Of a stretch of DNA of 55,762 bases, positions 8,558 through 17,300 are shown piece by piece. Source of the DNA: Paenibacillus alkaliterrae (lineage in GTDB: Bacteria > Bacillota > Bacilli > Paenibacillales > Paenibacillaceae); the NCBI RefSeq assembly GCF_021532375.1, contig NZ_JAKGAP010000035.1:1-55762 (forward strand), written 5' to 3'. The number at the start of each line of letters is the position of its first letter. Positions within the stretch are counted from its first letter, which is position 1. The notes below the pieces were generated by a model. The model was not told the origin of the DNA. It saw nothing but the letters and a program-made list of their open reading frames with translations, and did not search any database. A program made the translations under genes and the position numbers.

Positions 8558-11386
8558 ATGACGATAAAAACACGATTTCCGTTTGAGAACATAGAACTCC
8601 CGCTCGAGGAGCGCGTAACCGATCTCGTCTCCCGGTTTACGCTGGATGAGAAAATCGAATCGATGGTACAATACCAGCCTGAGATCGACAGATTAGGTGT
8701 CAAGCCGTACAAACATGGCACCGAAGCGGCGCACGGCATGGCCTGGCTGGGCGAGGCGACGACATTCCCGCAGCCGATCGGACTAGGCTGTACTTGGAAT
8801 CCGTCCTTAATGAAGGAGATCGGTTCCGCGATTGGCGACGAAGCGCGCGTTTACTTCCAGCGAAACCCTGCGATTAACGGGCTTACGCTTTGGGCTCCGA
8901 CCGTGGATATGGAGCGCGATCCGCGCTGGGGTCGAACGGAGGAAGCGTATGGCGAGGATCCAAAGCTGACCGGCGAGCTTACAACATCGCTCGTGCAGGG
9001 CATTCAAGGCGATCATCCGCAATATTTCAAAGCGGTGGCGACGTTGAAGCATTTTATCGGCAATAACAATGAAATCAATCGCGGCAGCTGCTCGGCAAGC
9101 ATCGACCCGCGCAATATGAAGGAATATTATCAAGCCGCATTCAAGCCTGCCTTCGTAAAGGGCGGCGCGCAATCGATGATGACCTCGTACAATTCCGTCA
9201 ACGGGATACCGACGATTTTGCACGGGGATGTCAACAAGGTAGTGAAAGAGGAATGGGGCATGAACGGCTTCATCGTTAGCGATGCTGGCGATTTGCTCGG
9301 TATCGTAAACGACCATAAATACTATGAGACGTATAAAGAAGCGGTAGCGCATGCCATCAAGGCCGGTATCGACAGCATTACCGACGAGAAAGAGAAATGC
9401 TGCGCCGCGATCCGCGAGGCGTTGGCAGAAGGGCTGCTCACGGAGCAGGATTTGGACAAAGCATTGATTAACACGTTCCGCGTTCGTTTCCGTTTGGGCG
9501 AATTCGATCCTGCTGATCAGATGCCGTATGCAAACGTACCTGAATCGAAGCTTTGCGCACCGGAGCACGGCGAATTGTCGCTGCAAGCGGCACGCGAATC
9601 GATCGTATTGCTCAAGAACGAAGACAAAGCACTGCCTTGGAATAAAGAGAAGCTGAACAGCGTCGCTGTTATTGGACCGCTCGCCGATGCCGTTTACCGG
9701 GATTGGTACTCCGGATCTCTTCCTTACAAGGTTACGCCGCTTGAAGGCATTAAGAGCAAGCTGGATGGAAAGAACGTAACTTTCAGCAGCGGAAATGACC
9801 GCATCATTCTGAAATCGTCGGCAAACGGTCAAGCGCTTCAAGCTTCTGCTGGGGACGGGGGCAGACTTCAAGCCTCCGGAACGGAAGTGGCAGGCGAAGT
9901 ATTTGAATTAACCGACTGGGGCTGGGGCAGCTATACGCTGGAGAGTAAATCCTCAGGCAAGCTGCTTACGAGCGCGGACGATGTAAATATCGCAGCGGCG
10001 GCTAGCGAAGCGTTTGGCTGGTATGTCAAAGAGGTGTTCAAGCTCGACGAGCAAGATAACGGCCGATTTGCGATTCGGACCTGGAACGGCAGGCTGGTTA
10101 CGGCGCCTAACGGCGGTGCGGATTCGCTCCAAGTGAAAGAAGATGAATCAATCGGCGAAACAGAACTGTTCACAAAGGACGTTATGGCGGATGGCATCGC
10201 AGAAGCGGTAGCGGCGGCGAAGGCGGCCGAAACGGCGATCGTCATTGTCGGTAACAACCCGCTTATTAACGGGAAAGAAGAAATTGACCGACCAAGTTTG
10301 GATCTCGCAGCTTCGCAGAACGAGCTGATCAGCGCAGTGTACGCGGCTAATCCGAATACGGTCGTTGTCGTCATTGGCAGCTATCCGTTTACGTTGAATG
10401 CCGTTAACGCACAAATTCCGGCGATCGTATATTTATCTCATGCGGGACAAGAGCTTGGCAACGCGCTTGCCGATATTTTGTTTGGCGACTATTCGCCGGC
10501 GGGCCGCCTGAATATGACGTGGTACAAATCGGAGGAGCAGCTGACGGACCTGATGGACTACGATATTTTGAAGGGCAAGCGTACGTATTTGTATTTCGAT
10601 GGGGAGCCGTTGTATCCGTTCGGCCACGGACTAAGCTATGGCTCATTCCGCTACAGCGCGCTTGAAATTACGAACAATGCAACGAGTATGGAAGGCAATG
10701 TGACTGTACAGATTCAGGTGACGAACGAATCGTCCGTTGCGGCAGACGAGGTCGTGCAATTGTATGTACGCACGGAAGGCTCCAGAGTAGAACGTCCGCT
10801 CAAAAAGCTGGTCGGATTTACCCGCATCAGCTTGTTGCCAGGAGAAACGAAGGACGTTCAATTGATCGTTCCTGCCGAAGAGCTCGCGATATGGGATGTC
10901 ACACGTGGTCGGTTTTGCCTTGAGACAGCTGAGTATACGTTTACCGCGGGAGGCTCCTCCGCAGACGCGAAGGTATCCGCAACGATTACGATTGCAGGAG
11001 AGACCATTCCGCCTCGTAATCTGGCATTGCAAACGAGCGCAGAAAACTATGACGAATACGCCAACGTGTATTTGGACGAAAGCAAAGAAGGCGGTACATG
11101 CGTCCGTTTATCGCAGCCAGAGGGTTGGATCAAATTCGCGGATGTCGACTGGTCAAACGGTTCATCTGCCTTTGCAGCGCGCGTTTGCGGCGGAGCGGAG
11201 GGCGGCGGAATTTCGGTCCTGATCGGAAATGCGACGGGTGCCGAAATCGGCTCCTATACGGTAAGTCCTGGCGGCGAGCAGGATTGGGAGACGATTCGTA
11301 TCGAACTGCCAGGCTCGAAGCTGGAAGGCGACTTGTTCATTAGCTTAGAGGGAAGCGTCAAGCTAAGCAGCTTCCATATCCGGTAG
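8558..11386 (+). CDS. GH3 beta-glycosidase with an internal trefoil-like insert and C-terminal CBM6-like domain
   Basis: This 942-aa GH3 enzyme has an N-terminal TIM barrel with L-W-A-P-T-V-D-M-E-R-D-P-R-W-G-R-T-E-E (near residue 110), KHFIGNN (near residue 164) and FIVSDAGD, where Asp242 is the nucleophile. The second alpha/beta sandwich domain is interrupted at about residues 415-545 by a Gly/Ser-rich segment with repeated G-x-x-L-x-A/T patterns resembling a fascin/ricin-type beta-trefoil; this is where other GH3 enzymes carry PA14. A fibronectin III-like domain follows (about 690-800), then a CBM6-like module (about 815-942). No signal peptide is present, which is odd for a protein with two carbohydrate-binding modules. 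It shares an operon with the GH95 gene. Beta-glucosidase or beta-xylosidase activity are both possible. Confidence 0.88.
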   Translation: MTIKTRFPFENIELPLEERVTDLVSRFTLDEKIESMVQYQPEIDRLGVKPYKHGTEAAHGMAWLGEATTFPQPIGLGCTWNPSLMKEIGSAIGDEARVYFQRNPAINGLTLWAPTVDMERDPRWGRTEEAYGEDPKLTGELTTSLVQGIQGDHPQYFKAVATLKHFIGNNNEINRGSCSASIDPRNMKEYYQAAFKPAFVKGGAQSMMTSYNSVNGIPTILHGDVNKVVKEEWGMNGFIVSDAGDLLGIVNDHKYYETYKEAVAHAIKAGIDSITDEKEKCCAAIREALAEGLLTEQDLDKALINTFRVRFRLGEFDPADQMPYANVPESKLCAPEHGELSLQAARESIVLLKNEDKALPWNKEKLNSVAVIGPLADAVYRDWYSGSLPYKVTPLEGIKSKLDGKNVTFSSGNDRIILKSSANGQALQASAGDGGRLQASGTEVAGEVFELTDWGWGSYTLESKSSGKLLTSADDVNIAAAASEAFGWYVKEVFKLDEQDNGRFAIRTWNGRLVTAPNGGADSLQVKEDESIGETELFTKDVMADGIAEAVAAAKAAETAIVIVGNNPLINGKEEIDRPSLDLAASQNELISAVYAANPNTVVVVIGSYPFTLNAVNAQIPAIVYLSHAGQELGNALADILFGDYSPAGRLNMTWYKSEEQLTDLMDYDILKGKRTYLYFDGEPLYPFGHGLSYGSFRYSALEITNNATSMEGNVTVQIQVTNESSVAADEVVQLYVRTEGSRVERPLKKLVGFTRISLLPGETKDVQLIVPAEELAIWDVTRGRFCLETAEYTFTAGGSSADAKVSATITIAGETIPPRNLALQTSAENYDEYANVYLDESKEGGTCVRLSQPEGWIKFADVDWSNGSSAFAARVCGGAEGGGISVLIGNATGAEIGSYTVSPGGEQDWETIRIELPGSKLEGDLFISLEGSVKLSSFHIR

Positions 11387-11396
11387 TAACGATTAA

Positions 11397-11444
11397 AGGA
11401 GCTGTTCTCAGGATCGCAGACGCGACTGGAGGCAGCTTCTTTTA
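11397..11444 (+). terminator. Probable terminator after the GH3 gene
   Basis: AAGGAGCTG pairs with CAGCTTCTT (one G-T pair) around a long loop, followed by TTTT. The stem is short, so termination may be partial. Confidence 0.55.
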
Positions 11445-11535
11445 TGTTTGCTCATGCGCAAGTTTGCTTTTTCGAGGAGTCCGACTTATCCTTTAGAATA
11501 ACAAAGTATATGGAAAGAGAGGCTTTTAATCTGCC

Positions 11536-11775
11536 ATGATGGATATTCAAATTGATTTATACCGCGATTGGATTAATACGGCGAAAGAAGTGTTTCGGGG
11601 CTCGGGACATCCTCTCCCTGACTCGATAAGCGACAGCGAGGCTTCTCTGGCTTATTATCTTCAGTCTGCGCCGAGCGAGGAAGAAGCATATATGCAAAGT
11701 GAGGCGAATAAAGAAAAGTTGCTTGAGCTGAAAAATATCATTTTAACAAACCTATATCAGAAAGCTTGCACTTAA
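11536..11775 (+). CDS. Small hypothetical protein coupled to the sensor kinase gene
   Basis: This 79-aa acidic, soluble, predicted helical protein belongs to no family I recognise. Visible features are a W-I-N-T-A-K-E-V-F-R helix, a Ser/Asp/Glu-rich middle and an L-L-E-L-K-N-I-I-L-T-N-L helix at the end. There is no signal peptide or membrane segment. An AGAGAGG box lies 13 bases upstream. Its stop codon is separated by one base from the ATG of the YesM-type kinase gene, which has no good ribosome binding site of its own, so the kinase is probably translated by coupling to this gene. It could be an accessory factor of the two-component system, but that is inferred from position only. Confidence 0.65.
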   Translation: MMDIQIDLYRDWINTAKEVFRGSGHPLPDSISDSEASLAYYLQSAPSEEEAYMQSEANKEKLLELKNIILTNLYQKACT

Positions 11776-11776
11776 A

Positions 11777-13546
11777 ATGAACAATATTCGCATCAAAAAC
11801 AAACTTATTTTTTCTTTCATACTTGTTGTGTTCGTTCCAGTGCTCATTGTGGGTATCTTTCTGACGGTTGCCTTTCGCCAAAATGTGCTTGACCAGGCGA
11901 CTCAGCAAATAACGAACAATGTCGAGCGCATCAAGAAGCAGACCACGGATATTATCCGGATGCCGATTGAAATATCGGACAAGCTCCTCGTCGACAGCCG
12001 TCTGACGAATATCGTCAATACGCAGTACAAGACTACCTATGACGTTGTTGAAGCCTTTAGGGAATTTCACGATTTCCGCGATTATATTCATCTGTACCGC
12101 GAGATTTATAACATCCGCTTCTACACGATGAATAAGACGATTTTGGAAAATTGGGAGTTTCTGAAGCTGACAGCGCCCATAGCCGAATCCGGCTGGTACC
12201 AATCGGCTATGAAGCAGGAAGGCATACACTGGGCTTACATCCAAGATGAAACTAAAAGCAATCGTAAAACGTTAAGTCTCATTCGCAAAATAACGTTTCC
12301 GACCTATCGGACAAGCGGCGTTCTTGTCATCGGAATCAATCAGGTCGAGTTGAACGCGATGATTAGCCAAGAGCCGTTCGATACGATGATTATGGATGAC
12401 AGCGGAGCGATTATTGCAGCCAAAAATCCGGAATGGGTCGGTCACAGCATAACGGAATTGGATTTTGCCAATCAATTGACGAATATCGCGGAGGGTACCT
12501 ACGAATTCAAATTTGATGGCAAGCCGTCCAAAATCGTCGTTGAAAATCTAATTCCCTCGTCAAGCAGAAACGGTCTGAAAATCGTCTCGGTATTTACGAT
12601 CGACAGCATTGTAAGCGGTGCGAACCGAATAAGCCTGCTCGGGTTTGGTATTATTATGCTCAGTCTCGTAATCGCGTTTATATTAATTTACATTTTCTCA
12701 GCCATCCTGGCCAAGCGAATGCTCGTTCTGAACAAGGATTTAAATAAAGTCGCGATGGGCGATTTGAATGTCATATCGAATGTGACGGGAAACGACGAAA
12801 TCGGGATTTTGTCTAAGCAATTCAATAATATGGTCGTCAGCATACGCGGACTAATGGATGAGGTGACGGAGTCGCATAAGCAGCAAGCGCAGCTGCAGCT
12901 GCGGCAGAAAGAAATTAAGCTGAAGATGATGGCTAGTCAAATCAATCCCCATTTTCTGTTCAATGCGCTTGAATCGATTCGGATGAAGGCTCATATGAAG
13001 GGAGAAACGGAAATTTCTGTGATCGTTCGCATGCTGGGCAAAATGATCCGCCGAAATTTAGAGGTCGGTACGAAGAAAATCGCTTTAAAAGACGAGCTGG
13101 AGATCGTACGCTGTTATTTGGAAATTCAAAAATTCAGATACGGGAATGACCGTCTGACCTTCCGTCTCCATATTGACGAAGCCGGTCGTGAAATCGAAGT
13201 CCCGCCGCTTATTATTCAGCCGCTAATTGAGAATGCTGTTGTTCATGGGTTGGAAAATAGGGCTGAGGGCGGCTACGTTTCCTTAACGACTATCGTAAGC
13301 GGCAGTATGCTTAAGGTAGAAGTTGCCGATAATGGAATCGGCATTAGCGATGAGAAAATCCGTGAGATCAGCGATTCGCTGCATGATATGGAGGAAGAAG
13401 AGGAATACCGGATTGGTCTGCGAAACGTCCATCAACGGCTAGTCATGATATACGGCGATGGCTGCGGGCTTACGATTCATAGCGAAACGGGCATCGGTAC
13501 GCGAATTACGTTTGAAATTCCGATAGGGGGTCATCCAAATGCATAA
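11777..13546 (+). CDS. YesM-type membrane sensor histidine kinase
   Basis: This 589-aa kinase has a transmembrane helix at about residues 10-31, a large extracytoplasmic sensor (about 32-285, Cache-like), a second transmembrane helix (about 288-312), a HAMP linker, then a His_kinase domain with INPHFLFNALES, whose His is the phospho-acceptor, and an HATPase domain with PPLIIQPLIENAVVHG (N box) and DNGIGI. It is a LytS/YesM-class kinase. It overlaps the response-regulator gene by 8 bases and lies upstream of a sugar importer and GH42 gene, so it presumably senses an extracellular carbohydrate and activates that set. Translation seems coupled to the preceding 79-aa gene. Confidence 0.93.
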   Translation: MNNIRIKNKLIFSFILVVFVPVLIVGIFLTVAFRQNVLDQATQQITNNVERIKKQTTDIIRMPIEISDKLLVDSRLTNIVNTQYKTTYDVVEAFREFHDFRDYIHLYREIYNIRFYTMNKTILENWEFLKLTAPIAESGWYQSAMKQEGIHWAYIQDETKSNRKTLSLIRKITFPTYRTSGVLVIGINQVELNAMISQEPFDTMIMDDSGAIIAAKNPEWVGHSITELDFANQLTNIAEGTYEFKFDGKPSKIVVENLIPSSSRNGLKIVSVFTIDSIVSGANRISLLGFGIIMLSLVIAFILIYIFSAILAKRMLVLNKDLNKVAMGDLNVISNVTGNDEIGILSKQFNNMVVSIRGLMDEVTESHKQQAQLQLRQKEIKLKMMASQINPHFLFNALESIRMKAHMKGETEISVIVRMLGKMIRRNLEVGTKKIALKDELEIVRCYLEIQKFRYGNDRLTFRLHIDEAGREIEVPPLIIQPLIENAVVHGLENRAEGGYVSLTTIVSGSMLKVEVADNGIGISDEKIREISDSLHDMEEEEEYRIGLRNVHQRLVMIYGDGCGLTIHSETGIGTRITFEIPIGGHPNA

Positions 13547-15098
13547 GGTGTTGATCGTCGACGATGAACCGATGATTCGAGAAGGTCTGAAGACGTTGGT
13601 CGATTGGGAAAAGCACGGCTTCACGGTCGTTGGCGTCGGAGCAAGCGGCAAAGAGGCGGTCGAGAAGCACCAAGAACTCGGTCCTGACCTCCTATTAATC
13701 GATATTCGAATGCCTGTAATGGACGGGCTTCAAGCGATAGAGCAAATTAGAAAAACGGATACAGCATGCCATCTATTAATTTTGAGCGGATATGCCGATT
13801 TTAATTATGCGAAGCAAGCGATCGCTCACAGCGTGGACGGTTATATTTTAAAGCCGATCGACGAGGATGAGCTGGAAAGCTATATCGAGCGGATAAGCGC
13901 GCAGCTTAAGAAGGAATCCGAGCAGCAGCTAAGCTCTGAGCAAACGACCATTCTTTTGCGCGAGGAGCTGCTTCAGCAGCTTTCGAAGGGGAAGTTTGAC
14001 GCTGAGCTTGCCGCTAGCCAAGACTTAAAATCATTGCTGGGCGCTCAGGCGAAGTATTATCAGCTTCTGCTTATCGAGCTGTACAGCCGGGAGCATTCAC
14101 TAACTATGAATGCGACGCTTAAGAAGAAGCTGACAGATATCGTGGAACGAAAGCAGATTGGCTGGGTTTTTTCCGCCGAGCCTTTTGTTGGCGTGCTGCT
14201 TAAGGATTATTTATTGCAAAATGATTCCCGCGAGCAAATAAGGCAATGGATCGAGGATTGCTGCGGCGAAAGAGTCCGGTTCGCAGCCGTCGCCAGCGAG
14301 CCGGTTCGAGATCCGGAGGAGCTTAGGCAGTGGTCGGAAGCAGTGGCCGGACTGCTTAAGCAGCGGTTTATGCTGAAGGGCCAGCAAATCCATATCGCTA
14401 CTTTATCATCCGATCCAAGGCAGTCAGATGACAATCAGCGGGACGGGCTGTCCATTGATACACTTGCGCAGAAGCTGTATTATATGCTCGATATCGGCAG
14501 CAAGGAGGGCGTGAATAAAGCGCTGTTGGAGGCTTCTAATCAAATTTGCAACAACGAAAGCTCCGAGCAGGCAATCAAGTCCTGCTGGGCGCAGCTGCTT
14601 ACGATCGTACTGAACAAAGCGGCGACCTTTAATCCGCACCTATCCGTGCAAGAGGACTTGAAGATGATTACCGCTTTATATCTCGCCCATCATTATGATG
14701 AGATGCTCGAACAGCTGCGGGAGCGGTTAGCGGATCTGGCCTTAAAGCTCGGAAAGTCTGACAGCTCCTCCGTCATGAAGCAAATGACAGATTTCATCGA
14801 GCGGCATTACAGTGAGAACATTAAGCTAGAGACGCTTGCGGATCTTTTCAATTACAATAGCGGATATCTGGGCAAAATGTTCAAAAACTACACCGGAGAC
14901 CATTTCAATACCTATCTCGACCAGGTTAGGATTCAGCATGCGATCGAGCTTTTGCAGGAGGGACTAAAGGTGCATCAGGTGTCGGAGCGTGTCGGCTACG
15001 CGAATGTCGATTATTTTCATAGCAAGTTCAAGAAGTATAAAGGCGTATCTCCTTCATCCTTCAAGAATGCATCCGGAAAACCGGGTGCCGATTTATAA
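13539..15098 (+). CDS. YesN-type response regulator (receiver plus AraC HTH)
   Basis: The 519-aa product starts with a receiver domain (VDDEP near residue 8, phospho-acceptor Asp55 in LLLIDIRMPVMDG, LKP near residue 105), continues with a long variable linker domain (about 125-400) and ends with an AraC-type double helix-turn-helix (about 415-510), ending in a Y-F-H-S-K-F-K-K-Y-K-G-V-S-P-S motif. It overlaps the kinase gene by 8 bases, the standard pairing. The likely target is the promoter upstream of the permease gene at 15363. A terminator-like hairpin directly follows its stop. Confidence 0.93.
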   Translation: MHKVLIVDDEPMIREGLKTLVDWEKHGFTVVGVGASGKEAVEKHQELGPDLLLIDIRMPVMDGLQAIEQIRKTDTACHLLILSGYADFNYAKQAIAHSVDGYILKPIDEDELESYIERISAQLKKESEQQLSSEQTTILLREELLQQLSKGKFDAELAASQDLKSLLGAQAKYYQLLLIELYSREHSLTMNATLKKKLTDIVERKQIGWVFSAEPFVGVLLKDYLLQNDSREQIRQWIEDCCGERVRFAAVASEPVRDPEELRQWSEAVAGLLKQRFMLKGQQIHIATLSSDPRQSDDNQRDGLSIDTLAQKLYYMLDIGSKEGVNKALLEASNQICNNESSEQAIKSCWAQLLTIVLNKAATFNPHLSVQEDLKMITALYLAHHYDEMLEQLRERLADLALKLGKSDSSSVMKQMTDFIERHYSENIKLETLADLFNYNSGYLGKMFKNYTGDHFNTYLDQVRIQHAIELLQEGLKVHQVSERVGYANVDYFHSKFKKYKGVSPSSFKNASGKPGADL

Positions 15099-15100
15099 GC

Positions 15101-15157
15101 AAGACGTCAATACGGCTGCATTCTTACGAATCGCGAGCGGTACTGGCGTCTTTTTTT
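15101..15157 (+). terminator. Terminator between the two-component system and the importer
   Basis: AAGACGTCA pairs with TGGCGTCTT (one G-T pair) across a long internal region, followed by a run of T. It separates the regulator genes from the transporter operon, which should then have its own promoter within 15160-15350. Confidence 0.7.
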
Positions 15158-15362
15158 ATGCCTTTCGGCCGATAATCCAACATAATGAAAGCGCTCGAAA
15201 GTGCTTATTTTCATATGATTTTAGGTCTAATTTATCGGGTGTAATGGCAGGGGCTTAATCGTTTATGATTAGTACAGATAAGAGAGGGTAAGCTACGCAC
15301 ATACAAAGAGGAAGCTTACGGAGCCGTTTTTGCCTGGAGCAAAGATACTAGGAGGATCACAG

Positions 15363-16322
15363 ATGAAACCGCTAACAGAAGGTGCCCTAAAGGCAGAGGT
15401 GGTACAAAAAAGGAACCGTTTTTGGTTCAAAGCTTTTCAGCAGCGTTACTTGTATATGATGTCACTTCCATTCGTTATATGGATTTTCATTTTCAGTTAC
15501 GTGCCTGTATGGGGCTGGCTGACCGCCTTCCAAAACTACAAACCAAAGGATTCAATTCTTAACCAAACGTGGGTCGGACTCGATAATTTCATCGAATTAT
15601 TTCAAGATGAAAGATTTTATATCGTTTTGCGCAATACGCTGGCGATGAGCACGATGGGTCTTATTGTAGGATTCACGATTCCTGTCATTTTCGCGCTGTT
15701 GCTGAATGAAATGAGAGGACAGTTTTTCAAACGTTCGGTACAAACGATCTCGTATTTGCCGCATTTCGTGTCCTGGGTCGTAGTAGCGGGACTCGTATCG
15801 AAGATGCTGTCTACGGACGGCGGGGCCGTAAACCAATTGCTCATGTGGCTTGGCTTTATTGATGCTCCGATTCAGTTTATGGCCAAAGGCGAATTGTTCT
15901 GGGGTATCGTAACGTTGTCTGACCTGTGGAAGGAAATGGGCTGGAACTCGATCATATTTCTGGCCGCGATGGCGGGTATCGATCCGGAGCTTTACGAAGC
16001 CTCTACCGTTGACGGCGCGGGCCGATTCCGCAAAATGTGGCATATCACGCTGCCGGGCATTCGGACAACCTTTATGGTCCTTTTCATCCTGTCGATCGGC
16101 CACTTAATCAGTATCGGCTTTGAGAAGCAATTTTTGCTCGGCAATCCGCTAGTCTCCGATTATTCAGAGGTACTCGATTTGTATGCGCTCAAGTACGGGA
16201 TCCAAATGAGCCGATATTCGTATGGTACGGCCATTGGTATATTCAACTCCGTAGTCAGCATCCTGCTCGTGTTTATCGCGAACGGCATTTACAAACGGGT
16301 CACCAAAGAATCGATCATATAG
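15363..16322 (+). CDS. Sugar ABC transporter permease (LplB-like)
   Basis: This 319-aa inner component of a carbohydrate importer of the CUT1 class has six predicted transmembrane helices. The EAA loop with D-G-A-G and H-I-T-L-P near residue 225 is the contact site for the ATPase. I prefer the ATG at 15363, preceded by AGGAGGATCAC, over the upstream in-frame TTG at 15330. It is followed 12 bases later by the second permease and then by the binding lipoprotein. No ATPase gene lies in the cluster, as is usual for Paenibacillus LplABC systems, which share a general MsmX-type ATPase encoded elsewhere. Confidence 0.93.
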   Translation: MKPLTEGALKAEVVQKRNRFWFKAFQQRYLYMMSLPFVIWIFIFSYVPVWGWLTAFQNYKPKDSILNQTWVGLDNFIELFQDERFYIVLRNTLAMSTMGLIVGFTIPVIFALLLNEMRGQFFKRSVQTISYLPHFVSWVVVAGLVSKMLSTDGGAVNQLLMWLGFIDAPIQFMAKGELFWGIVTLSDLWKEMGWNSIIFLAAMAGIDPELYEASTVDGAGRFRKMWHITLPGIRTTFMVLFILSIGHLISIGFEKQFLLGNPLVSDYSEVLDLYALKYGIQMSRYSYGTAIGIFNSVVSILLVFIANGIYKRVTKESII

Positions 16323-16334
16323 GAGGTAAGGCGT

Positions 16335-17228
16335 ATGCAAGGAGTTGCAAAAAAACAAACAGGCGATAAAGTTTTTGACTTATTCATCTACGTATTCATG
16401 GCGATTGTAGCAATCGTAACCTTATATCCGTTTCTGAACGTGCTCGCGATTTCGTTCAACGACTCGGTCGATACGGTACGCGGCGGATTGACGATCTACC
16501 CGCGTGAGTTTACGCTCAAAAACTACGAAACGATTTTCGGCTTCGAGGGACTGCTCACGGGCTTTAAAAACTCCGTCATTCGGACAGTGCTCGGAACGCT
16601 GATCGGTGTCATATCGGCTTCGATGATGGCTTATACGTTGAGCCGTCCCGATTTTCAGGCAAGAAGATGGATGTCGGTCGTATTCGCCCTTACGATGTAT
16701 TTCACCGGCGGACTTATTCCGGGCTTCCTGTTGATGAAAAACCTGGGCTTAATCGGTACCTTTTCCGTTTACATCATTCCTGCCATTTTGAGCGTTTGGA
16801 ACGTGTTCGTAGTACGCTCCTACATTGACGGGCTGCCGTACGCGCTTCAAGAATCAGCGAAAATCGACGGCGCGAATGATTGGACTATATTTTGGAAGGT
16901 TATCCTTCCTCTTTGCCAGCCCGTACTTGCAACCATTGCGTTGTTCATCGCTGTCGGTCACTGGAATTCCTGGTTTGACACTTATTTGTTCAATAACCGG
17001 AATGCCGAAAACACGACGCTGCAATATGAATTGATGAAGGTGCTTCTGTCCACCCAAACGGGAAGCAACTATCGTGACCCGAACGCTCAGCAATCGCTTG
17101 CGGCCGTATCGCCCGAGTCTATTAAAATGGCGATAACGATTGTCGTAACGGTGCCGATCCTGCTCGTGTATCCCTTCCTGCAAAAGTATTTCGTAAAAGG
17201 GATGACACTGGGCGCAGTAAAAAGCTAA
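16335..17228 (+). CDS. Sugar ABC transporter permease (LplC/YtcP-like)
   Basis: The 297-aa product is the second permease of the CUT1 importer, with six predicted helices, a conserved LYPFLNVLAIS start, a T-G-G-L-I-P segment near residue 115, the EAA loop (KIDGAND then ILPL near residue 180) and the family's C-terminal MTLGAVK(G/S). An AGGAGG ribosome binding site lies just before it. It forms the membrane channel together with the product at 15363-16322 and receives substrate from the lipoprotein at 17301-19010. Confidence 0.93.
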   Translation: MQGVAKKQTGDKVFDLFIYVFMAIVAIVTLYPFLNVLAISFNDSVDTVRGGLTIYPREFTLKNYETIFGFEGLLTGFKNSVIRTVLGTLIGVISASMMAYTLSRPDFQARRWMSVVFALTMYFTGGLIPGFLLMKNLGLIGTFSVYIIPAILSVWNVFVVRSYIDGLPYALQESAKIDGANDWTIFWKVILPLCQPVLATIALFIAVGHWNSWFDTYLFNNRNAENTTLQYELMKVLLSTQTGSNYRDPNAQQSLAAVSPESIKMAITIVVTVPILLVYPFLQKYFVKGMTLGAVKS

Positions 17229-17300
17229 TGTTGGTAATAGCAGAATTCCTGTTATATACATGCTGTTCATGCACAAGAAAAAAAGGGAGGCTTTTAAGCA

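Noticed and set aside
8807..9871. Minus-strand open frame of 354 codons inside the GH3 gene
   Set aside because: It lies wholly antisense to a gene with clear family motifs, is extremely Arg-rich in translation and has no ribosome binding site or family resemblance; it is a shadow of codon bias.
15186..15199. Possible second cre site, TGAAAGCGCTCGAA, before the first importer
   Set aside because: Two fixed positions of the consensus fail (the right half), so it is too weak to list as a site.
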